The position numbers and the translations under genes were made by a program. This document shows, piece after piece, positions 16,821-23,683 of a DNA stretch of 39,787 nt. Source of the DNA: Lachnospiraceae bacterium (lineage in GTDB: Bacteria > Bacillota > Clostridia > Lachnospirales > Lachnospiraceae); assembly GCA_017508825.1 (NCBI GenBank), contig JAFWRC010000321.1, forward strand, positions 1 to 39,787, read 5' to 3'. The notes beneath the pieces are model-generated. The model saw nothing but the letters and a program-made list of their open reading frames with translations. It was not told where the DNA came from and made no database searches. Every line of letters starts with the position of its first letter. The stretch's first letter is position 1.

Positions 16821-18467
16821 ATGAAAAATATAAAGAATAACAAAAAAACGATCGTATTCTGCGCGGCGGCGGCAGTGCTCTCTGCAGCCGTTTCTTATGG
16901 TATCAGTTTCTTCGGCGGGGCGTTTGTGCAGAGCCGTTTTCCATCCGGTATGATCGCGGCAGACGGGGAGTGTTATCTTTATACCCTGCTGTATGTGTTT
17001 GCTTTTGCGCTGGTGCTGGTGCGGATGCTTTGCGGACAGAGCAGACTGCAGAAAGAACGGCTTGATACCGTGATCATTTTCTATACACTGTTTCTGTTTA
17101 CGTTTACTTTCACCTATTACGAAGATACCAAGATGATCTATGAGAATGCGCGGGTGATGAAAAGCGCCATCAAGCATGGCGAGTTTTTTCATTACTACGA
17201 TTATGCATTTATCCAGAGCAAGTACCGGATGAATGCAAACTACAACGTGATGCTGTATTTTATCTATATTATCTGTTTCCTGCCCTATGATATCGCAAAT
17301 AAGATCGTCGGCGATGTACCGTTGTACTACGGGCATATCTGGTACAATTTCATCGTCTGCCTGGTCTATATGTTTACCGCGCATCAGGTAAAGCGTCTCT
17401 TAAAGATCTGGAATATCCCGGAGAAGACCGCGGACCTGATCGGGATCCTGTATTTTATGAATCCTATCCTGCTGTTTACGACCGTTGGGATGAGCCAGCT
17501 GGAGATCTTTTATATCGCGGTCTTTCTGGAAGGTCTGATCATGTTTGAAAAAGGAAAGACCGATAAAGCCTGCCTTGTGTGGTCAGTCTCCGTTGCGATG
17601 AAGATGTTCCCGGTGCTGGTGGTGATACCGCTGCTCCTGCTGCGGGAGAAAAAACTGTTAAAACTCGCGCGTTATGTGGCCGAAGTCATGGGTCTGTCCC
17701 TGGTATTCCATCTGATCTACGGAAGTTCGGAAGGCTGGATACAGAACCAGTTGTACAGTCCGCATTACCGCAAACTCTTTGCAGATCTGCTCCCGGCGCA
17801 GACCGGAGCGGCAGCAGTCTTTCTTGTGGTGTATCTGTTGATCCTGTTTATCTGCTGGGCATATAAGGGAAAGGAAGATTTTAAAATAACCCTTCTCTGT
17901 GGTCTGGCGGTCTATACCGCATTTCTGTGTTTCTGCGGATGGAATCCGCAGTACATCGCGATGACGGGACTCTTTCTGGTGCTTGCGGCACTGCTGGCTA
18001 AGGAACCGTATCTCTATCTGGGGATCGAAACATTCCTGTCCCTCGGCTATATTCTGACGGTGTGGTACCATTTCGGGGATGTGAACAATACGATGGTGCT
18101 CTGCGGCATCGTTGGTGGCTTCCGCTTTATCGATACGCTGCCGGTGCTGTTCTCGGAGTTTGTGAGCGGGATCACTACGTTTGAGCATACGGAAGAAGCG
18201 GCGGTCAGCATCTCGACGGCAGCCGGACTCTTCCTGGTGGCGTATTGTCTATACAGTGTTTGGAAACGAAAGGAAGATTTGCCTGACGGCAAATCCTTGA
18301 AGTCGCTCAAAGCCGCGACGGGCTCCCCCAAGCAGAGCTTGGGGGCAGAGAAGGAAGACAAAATAGACGGATCCGCATGGGACTTCCCGGTGGGCTATCT
18401 GTATCTGCCGATGCTGCCGGTTTATGCGATGCTGTTGCTTTCCGGGATCCTGTCGTTTTCTTCGTAA
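16821..18467 (+). CDS. GT-C-like membrane glycosyltransferase (GT87-like) carrying an in-frame repeat
   Basis: A 548-residue protein with about eleven hydrophobic segments, resembling polyprenyl-phosphate-sugar-dependent GT-C enzymes. SVAMKMFPVLVVIPLLLLRE (about 255-274) and FCGWNPQYIAMTG (about 372-384) are typical of GT87/DUF2029-like mannosyltransferases. The first external loop after helix 2 contains TYYEDTKMIYENAR, with an acidic pair in place of the usual catalytic Asp. The start directly follows the GT2 stop. Near the C-terminus, at about residues 486-510, it has a 25-residue hydrophilic insertion encoded by the short hairpin element at 18276-18350, followed by the last one or two membrane segments. 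The stop TAA overlaps the next start (TAATG). Donor and acceptor are unknown. Confidence 0.6.
   Translation: MKNIKNNKKTIVFCAAAAVLSAAVSYGISFFGGAFVQSRFPSGMIAADGECYLYTLLYVFAFALVLVRMLCGQSRLQKERLDTVIIFYTLFLFTFTFTYYEDTKMIYENARVMKSAIKHGEFFHYYDYAFIQSKYRMNANYNVMLYFIYIICFLPYDIANKIVGDVPLYYGHIWYNFIVCLVYMFTAHQVKRLLKIWNIPEKTADLIGILYFMNPILLFTTVGMSQLEIFYIAVFLEGLIMFEKGKTDKACLVWSVSVAMKMFPVLVVIPLLLLREKKLLKLARYVAEVMGLSLVFHLIYGSSEGWIQNQLYSPHYRKLFADLLPAQTGAAAVFLVVYLLILFICWAYKGKEDFKITLLCGLAVYTAFLCFCGWNPQYIAMTGLFLVLAALLAKEPYLYLGIETFLSLGYILTVWYHFGDVNNTMVLCGIVGGFRFIDTLPVLFSEFVSGITTFEHTEEAAVSISTAAGLFLVAYCLYSVWKRKEDLPDGKSLKSLKAATGSPKQSLGAEKEDKIDGSAWDFPVGYLYLPMLPVYAMLLLSGILSFSS
18276..18350 (+). repeat. In-frame modular hairpin element, short copy (75 nt)
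   Basis: Perfect first stem gatttgcc-tgac-ggcaaatc (18276-18295) and perfect last stem cccccaagc-aga-gcttggggg (18325-18345); the central hairpins are absent. It encodes DLPDGKSLKSLK followed by [13 protein letters not shown], in the same phase as the other copies. Confidence 0.92.
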
Positions 18468-21226
18468 TGGTTAAGGAAGATATGAAAGAAAAGTTGAAAA
18501 AAACTCTGCCGGTCCTTGTGGTCGGGATCTTCTTTATAATCTATGTGCTGCTGTGGTACAAGCAGTTCAGTTATTTTCATTATTCGGGAGAATCGTTTGC
18601 GCTGGACGATGCGGATCTGCAGGCAAAAGCAGTTGGAGCAGGGGAGCCGGTCTTTCCCCAGGGCGATGAATTTCCGGAGGTGATCGGCAGGATCGTTTTC
18701 TGGCCTACAAAGTATTCGGAGATCACCGTGGAAAACGGCGTAACAGAGCCGGTTGCGCTTGTGATCACGGATTACGAAGGCAGGGGGGATGTACAGTTTT
18801 CGGATCCGCAGGTCATCTCTGCAGGCGAAGAGTATTCGTGGGTGGCAGACGGCCGGGACAGTTATGTTCTGACGGTGTATGGTACGCCGGGAACGGAAAT
18901 AAATGCCGGACAGATCCGGATCCGCTACGATAACCATGTTTACATGGCGCAATGGAAGAAATGCATCTATGCGGTACTCGGGAGCATGGCGGTCATTACG
19001 CTGCTCAGCGCACTTTGTCTGGCGCTGCAGAAAAAAACGGAGCGGAAGGTCCTGTCTTGGATCGCATTTGGCGCTGCAGCACTTTGCGGATGTGTTGCCG
19101 GCATTACCCACTTTATGCGTCTGGAAGATACATGGTTCTATGCGGGGGCAGGTTTTCTTTCGGTATTTCTCTCTGCGATCGCTATCACAGGCGCGGCGAA
19201 AAAAGAGGAATGCAGCGAAGAGACCGTGCAAAAAGCAAAGCCGGTATTCCATGTTTTTTTGTCCGCACTGCTTGCCATGGCAGTGCATTTCCTGTTTTTG
19301 TCGGCAAGGAGCGATTCGGTATTCTGGCATTTTACGGGGACGCTGGATTCCAACAAACGGATTGTCGGTTATCTGATCGTGGTGATCGTGTTCCTGCTCG
19401 CGTTTCTGATCCTGGAGCATTGCAGATTTACCGGACCGCTGATGAAGCATGTGCTCTGCTATTTCCGGGAGCGTGTCTCGGTGTGTGCGAGCATCTGTAT
19501 GGTCGTTGTACTGTGTGATATCTATAACGATCACAGAGTATTGTCGCTGCTGTTTCTGGCAGGCATACTGCTGGCAACAATGAAGAGCAGAGCAATCCGT
19601 ATCCCGAAGCTGTTCTGGCCGGTCTATTATGCGGCAGTTACCTTGGTCATTGCCGCAAATCATTGTGTGATCAATCTCTGGGGCACCGGCAGAACGGCGG
19701 ATGTATATCACACCGGCACCCTGTATCACTCGCTCTACTATGTGGCAAACGATCTGCCCTTCCCCGGAGGACTGCGGCAGATGTACGGGCATTTTGCACT
19801 GTTCTACAAGATCCCGCTTATGCTCTTCGGAAACAATATGCGTACCGTGGGCTGTACAACGGCGGTGTTTGCCGGGATCGCGGCGCTGTGCCTGATCATG
19901 TTTTTGCACCGGACGTTAAAGGAAGACCTCTCGCGGCTGATCGCCGGACTGGTGGTCTTAAACTGCTTTATCATCAACCAGCTGTATCTGCAGACCTTCC
20001 CGCTGCGTATGCTGTGGCCCTTTGTGCTGCTGCTGTATTGCAGTTTCGTGGGGGAGAAAGGGATCACCGTTACGAAGAAGATCATCGGATATCTTCTTTG
20101 TGCGCTGGCCATCGTCTGGAATATGGAGAGCGGCCTGGTGTGCGCAGTCGCATGGGCGGTGGTTGCTGCCGTATCGGCGAATGCAAAGGAGTCAGACCAT
20201 TCTGGATTGCCGGATCTGATCCTGTGGGTTGCAAAAGAGATCCCTTTTGTAGTGCTGGAGATTCTCGCTGCCTACGTGATCGTAAAGGGCTACAATGTGT
20301 TCCTGACGGCGCCGGGAGAGCGGATGGCAGAGTTCCTCGACTGGAAGAAGGAAATGTCGACCATGGCAAGAGAGGAAGCGGGTGATACCAGCAACGGCAG
20401 GCTGTTCTGGAGCAATGCGCCGTGGATCGCCATCGAGCTGTTCCTGCTGTGCAATGCCGCACGCCGGGTACACCTGCTGGTAACGAAGAAGAAGCTTTGT
20501 CCGGGAACGGATGCGGGAAAACTTTTCCTTACGGTCTTTGCCCTCGGGATCATGATCTACTGGATGGGCCGTCCGGAGGAGTATGACTCTATGGCGCCTT
20601 ATGTGGGCGCGCTGCTGGTGCTGGCCTATGAAGGTGTGGTGAGCCTCCGCTTGGGGGCAGAAAGGGAAGATTTGCCTATCGGCAAATCCTTGAAGCGCCT
20701 CAAAGTTCCAAACCCGCGAAGCGGGTGCGACAAGGAATTCGAAGAATTCCCGATGACCGGCGCGGGCTCCCCCAAGCAAAGCTTGGGGGCAGAAGATCCG
20801 GTCTGCCGGTATGCGTATCTCACAGCACTTGCGGCATTGTCGCTCGGGATGGCCGGGTACCTGGGACATACGGTGGAAAAAATGCATTATACCGGACAGA
20901 ACCTGGCGGAGAAATCCATCGCCGACTACGGCGCAGTAAGGAACTGCATGCTGGCCTTTGACGCCGCCGTACCGGAGGATACCTATGTGGAAGCCTACGG
21001 CATCGGTGTGATCTACATGTCGCTCGGAAGAGAACTGACCAACGACGGCCTGGGCTGGGGCAACGGTACCACAGATCTGGAAGAAAAGGCGCGCGACCGC
21101 CGTTGGGTTCTGCTGAATGGTTCAAACGACATGGACCATCCGTATCTGCGGGAGGAGAAACAGATCCGCTTCGGCACTACGGTATATACGCTGTACGAGA
21201 ATACCGCGTATCCCGGCAGCGATTGA
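18467..21226 (+). CDS. Large multi-span membrane protein, GT-C-like, carrying an in-frame repeat
   Basis: A protein of about 919 residues. One N-terminal helix (LPVLVVGIFFIIYVLLWY) is followed by an extracytoplasmic beta-rich domain of about 130 residues, then at least twelve hydrophobic segments, then a soluble C-terminus. The overall shape, with an external domain and many helices, resembles large GT-C glycosyltransferases or polymerases of surface glycans, but I recognise no definite motif. The start is taken as the ATG at 18467 overlapping the previous TAA; an alternative ATG at 18482 has aaggaag very close upstream. At about residues 735-776 it carries the long 42-residue element, preceded by a fragment of another copy (LGAE). 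The cluster position between two similar proteins supports a role in glycan assembly. Function is unproven. Confidence 0.55.
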   Translation: MVKEDMKEKLKKTLPVLVVGIFFIIYVLLWYKQFSYFHYSGESFALDDADLQAKAVGAGEPVFPQGDEFPEVIGRIVFWPTKYSEITVENGVTEPVALVITDYEGRGDVQFSDPQVISAGEEYSWVADGRDSYVLTVYGTPGTEINAGQIRIRYDNHVYMAQWKKCIYAVLGSMAVITLLSALCLALQKKTERKVLSWIAFGAAALCGCVAGITHFMRLEDTWFYAGAGFLSVFLSAIAITGAAKKEECSEETVQKAKPVFHVFLSALLAMAVHFLFLSARSDSVFWHFTGTLDSNKRIVGYLIVVIVFLLAFLILEHCRFTGPLMKHVLCYFRERVSVCASICMVVVLCDIYNDHRVLSLLFLAGILLATMKSRAIRIPKLFWPVYYAAVTLVIAANHCVINLWGTGRTADVYHTGTLYHSLYYVANDLPFPGGLRQMYGHFALFYKIPLMLFGNNMRTVGCTTAVFAGIAALCLIMFLHRTLKEDLSRLIAGLVVLNCFIINQLYLQTFPLRMLWPFVLLLYCSFVGEKGITVTKKIIGYLLCALAIVWNMESGLVCAVAWAVVAAVSANAKESDHSGLPDLILWVAKEIPFVVLEILAAYVIVKGYNVFLTAPGERMAEFLDWKKEMSTMAREEAGDTSNGRLFWSNAPWIAIELFLLCNAARRVHLLVTKKKLCPGTDAGKLFLTVFALGIMIYWMGRPEEYDSMAPYVGALLVLAYEGVVSLRLGAEREDLPIGKSLKRLKVPNPRSGCDKEFEEFPMTGAGSPKQSLGAEDPVCRYAYLTALAALSLGMAGYLGHTVEKMHYTGQNLAEKSIADYGAVRNCMLAFDAAVPEDTYVEAYGIGVIYMSLGRELTNDGLGWGNGTTDLEEKARDRRWVLLNGSNDMDHPYLREEKQIRFGTTVYTLYENTAYPGSD
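20649..20794 (+). repeat. In-frame modular hairpin element, long copy 2 (126 nt) preceded by a partial copy
   Basis: The full element (20669-20794) has four perfect stems: gatttgcc-tatc-ggcaaatc, acccgc-gaa-gcgggt (20712-20726), ggaattc-gaa-gaattcc (20734-20750) and cccccaagc-aaa-gcttggggg (20769-20789). Just upstream, cgcttgggggcagaa (20649-20663) equals the 3' end of the same element, so an older copy appears to have been followed or invaded by a newer one. The encoded peptide is nearly identical to that at 5478-5603. Confidence 0.93.
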
Positions 21227-21302
21227 TAAATGAAGTCGGTTTTGTTATACTAATTCATTGTGTATATTATTCAGTAGCGTTTTTGGTAAGATATATTAAT
21301 CC

Positions 21303-21454
21303 TTGCCTTCCCCTTGAGGGCGCTGTGTGCCAGTGGCACACGCTTAGCGCGGACCGGTTCAATGCGTCCGGGGGACGCATGTTCTGAACCGACCGGAGCG
21401 GAGCGTAGACCCGGCAGGCGAGACAGGTGTCAGCGAAGCTGACGGATGAGGTGT
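21303..21454 (+). repeat. Intergenic palindromic mosaic whose tail forms a ribosome binding site
   Basis: The 232-nt gap between two membrane-protein genes contains no gene but four inverted repeats in series: gcgct...agcgc enclosing gtgtgcc-agt-ggcacac (21320-21350), ggttca...tgaacc enclosing atgcgtcc-ggg-ggacgcat (21356-21390), and gtcagc-gaa-gctgac (21429-21443). The block starts with cttccccttgaggg, which resembles the palindrome at 6426. The tail ggatgaggtg (21444-21453) ends 5 nt before the ATG at 21459 and matches the anti-Shine-Dalgarno sequence as GAGGTG. Confidence 0.8.
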
Positions 21455-21458
21455 TATT

Positions 21459-23609
21459 ATGGGCGTTTTAGCAATATTTCCCATTGCTGCGGCATTGGCA
21501 ATATGGTTACAGCGGCGGTTTGAGATCATGGTATTTCCGGCTGTCGGACTGATCACGATCACGATGGCGATCGCCGGGATGGCCGGCGTACTGAAGATTG
21601 GAGTCTATCTTCCGCTGGTCTATGCAGTGGTATCCGTGGTTTATCTGATCCGGCAGAAAAAGCAGATCTCCCGGTATGTGCTGACGCCGGGATTTGCCGC
21701 ATTTTGCATCTATTTGGTGTTCTTTCTCGTTTATGCCAAGGGCTGGCTGTTTCTGTCCGAAGCAGCGATTACGCAGTACGCCCCTTCGGTGTTAAGCTTG
21801 TTTGAATACGATTCCATGCAGGATCACTACCTGTATTATCATCTGAACGATCCGTTCCCTTTGGGAACGCTCTGGGCCTATTACTGTAACCGGCTGGTGG
21901 GCGGATATGCGGACTGGAAGTGTATTTTTGCCTTTGACGTATTTGTGATCGCCGGCGTGATGCCGCTGTTCTGTCAGATCCGCTCGATCAAAGCAGAAAA
22001 AGACAATCTGTCCGGCGGCAGATCACCGAGGCGCCTTAGAAACGGCGCGGGCGCCCACGGGCAAAGCGCGAGGACAGCGAAGGAAGATCAGCCTAAATCC
22101 GAAGGCTGGCAGTGGCTCGTCATGCTTGCAATCGGCCTGTTCCTTCCGATCCTAAAGATCTTTGATGCCTATCGCAGTTTTGATATGGCGATCCCGCAGG
22201 CAACGGCGATGGTCTATACCATCTTTCTGTTATCACGTATGATCCGTCGCGGGGCTCCCGGAGCAAAGCCCGCGGGCGGTAAGGGTGATATATTGTTTGC
22301 AGCATATGGTCTGTTTGCGGCGATCACCCTGACACGTTACGGCGTATTTCTGGTGATTCCGCTGCTGGCATCCTGCTGCGCGGTGGCCATCAGCAGCCGG
22401 CGGTGCCGGAAGAGCATGCTGCTTACGCTGGCTGGAGGCTGCATCCCGGCCTTTCTGCTGAACCTGTACAACTATGCGCAGCATGAGATCGAACTGAAGC
22501 GGCTGCTGCTCCTTCCCGGATGTCTTCTGGGATGCCTGGTGCTGGGGGCGGTCGTTGCCTTGGTTGCAGGGCTTTATGTAAAAGGAAAAAAGAAGACTGC
22601 TGTGGTAATCGCGATCGCGGCATTTGCCGTGGTTCTGGGCGCCGTGGCTCTGCTGTTGCGTAACAGCAGCTATCAGGAATATGTGATCAACGAAGTGGTC
22701 GAATTTACGGATAAGCTGTTTGAAGGAAAAGGGGAAGAGGACTATGTCCTGGGCAAAAAGGTGATACGGATCTATGACACCACCTTCATGCTCCTTTTGA
22801 TGATCCTTTCCGGCATCGCCCATGGCAGAGTGATGAAAAGAAGTAAAAAAGATAATTTGTCTGACGACAAATACCTGAAGCGCCCCGGACAAAGCTCAGG
22901 GGCAGAAGACGAGACCCTGTCCTACACCTTCCATGGCGCATTTATCTGCGGCGTGCTGATGTATCTGGTCACGCTGTGCGTCCTGTATATCTTTGTGCTG
23001 CGTCCGCCGAAGGTGACACCCATTCCGGTGATCGCGCACTTTGTGGCACCGGTGATCATCGTGTCTGCCGCAGGACTGTTCCTGCAGTCCTTCCGGGCGT
23101 GGAAAAAAGACCTGGTCCTGGCAGCGTCCGGGCTCATCCTGCTGGCGTGCGTGTATACGGATCCGGTGGGAGAGATCTTCAACAAACCGGAAGAGGAATA
23201 TATGTATCCGGTGATCCACGAATGCATCGAGAACGGCGAGATCAAATTTACCGGTGAAGACAGGGTCTTTCTGATGGATCCGGAACTGCTGCGGAAGATA
23301 CCGTCCGAGTTCTGCTGGGAAGTATATCCGGCAGGCGCGGCGACGATCAGCGGTCTGCATTTCAATGCGGATCCTTACCGCTGGAGCGCCGGTGAGATCC
23401 AGTTCACTATGAAGGTAGAGGAACTGGAGGATCTGCTCCGGGAAGGCGGATATACCTACGTGTATCTGCGCAATATCGTGGATTTTCATATCGAAAAGTA
23501 TCATACGCTGTTTGTCGAACCGGGACCGGGTATGCAGAACAATGCGATCTACCGCGTGGAATATGATGAAGAAGGCCAGCTCTGGCTGAACATCATCGCG
23601 CAGGATTGA
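21459..23609 (+). CDS. Multi-span membrane protein, GT-C-like, with several decayed in-frame repeats
   Basis: A 716-residue protein with about twelve hydrophobic segments and a soluble C-terminus of about 140 residues (from about residue 575). After the third helix pair, a loop reads LFEYDSMQDHYLYYHLND, with acidic residues placed like those of GT-C catalytic loops. I do not recognise a specific family. Translation appears to start from a ribosome binding site supplied by the upstream repeat mosaic. Three hydrophilic inserts between helices are related to the modular hairpin elements: about residues 182-207 (diverged), near 265-274 (fragment) and about 465-483 (diverged, short). It precedes the YidC-sulfatase fusion by 74 nt. 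It probably contributes to the same surface glycan, by context only. Confidence 0.5.
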   Translation: MGVLAIFPIAAALAIWLQRRFEIMVFPAVGLITITMAIAGMAGVLKIGVYLPLVYAVVSVVYLIRQKKQISRYVLTPGFAAFCIYLVFFLVYAKGWLFLSEAAITQYAPSVLSLFEYDSMQDHYLYYHLNDPFPLGTLWAYYCNRLVGGYADWKCIFAFDVFVIAGVMPLFCQIRSIKAEKDNLSGGRSPRRLRNGAGAHGQSARTAKEDQPKSEGWQWLVMLAIGLFLPILKIFDAYRSFDMAIPQATAMVYTIFLLSRMIRRGAPGAKPAGGKGDILFAAYGLFAAITLTRYGVFLVIPLLASCCAVAISSRRCRKSMLLTLAGGCIPAFLLNLYNYAQHEIELKRLLLLPGCLLGCLVLGAVVALVAGLYVKGKKKTAVVIAIAAFAVVLGAVALLLRNSSYQEYVINEVVEFTDKLFEGKGEEDYVLGKKVIRIYDTTFMLLLMILSGIAHGRVMKRSKKDNLSDDKYLKRPGQSSGAEDETLSYTFHGAFICGVLMYLVTLCVLYIFVLRPPKVTPIPVIAHFVAPVIIVSAAGLFLQSFRAWKKDLVLAASGLILLACVYTDPVGEIFNKPEEEYMYPVIHECIENGEIKFTGEDRVFLMDPELLRKIPSEFCWEVYPAGAATISGLHFNADPYRWSAGEIQFTMKVEELEDLLREGGYTYVYLRNIVDFHIEKYHTLFVEPGPGMQNNAIYRVEYDEEGQLWLNIIAQD
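22002..22079 (+). repeat. Diverged in-frame hairpin element
   Basis: This 78-nt segment encodes DNLSGGRSPRRL then RNGAGAHGQSARTA, aligning along its length to the [25 protein letters not shown] peptide of the short element. The first inverted repeat survives with one wobble position (atctgtc-cggc-ggcagat); the last is largely lost. It looks like an old copy. Confidence 0.7.
22251..22279 (+). repeat. Fragment of the terminal hairpin module
   Basis: ggggctcccggagcaaagcc followed by cgcgggcgg closely resembles the terminal module gggctcccccgagcaaagct plus cgggggcag, but the stem is imperfect. It encodes GAPGAKPAGG in a loop between membrane segments. Confidence 0.5.
22851..22907 (+). repeat. 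Diverged in-frame hairpin element with compensated first stem
   Basis: This 57-nt segment encodes DNLSDDKYLKRPGQSSGAE. Its first stem, atttgtc-tgac-gacaaat (22855-22872), differs from the canonical atttgcc/ggcaaat at one position on each arm, and the two changes restore pairing. The terminal module is shortened to ccccggacaaagctcagggg. Confidence 0.8.
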
Positions 23610-23683
23610 TCGGAAGCAGGATTGATCTGAAACAGGGTTGATCCGATAATAGAACAGTTATACGGGAAGAGGCTTTAACTAAG

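Noticed and set aside
18422..19909. A 495-codon minus-strand open frame
   Set aside because: Antisense to the large membrane protein; the translation is rich in His, Gln and Arg with no recognisable motif or ribosome binding site.
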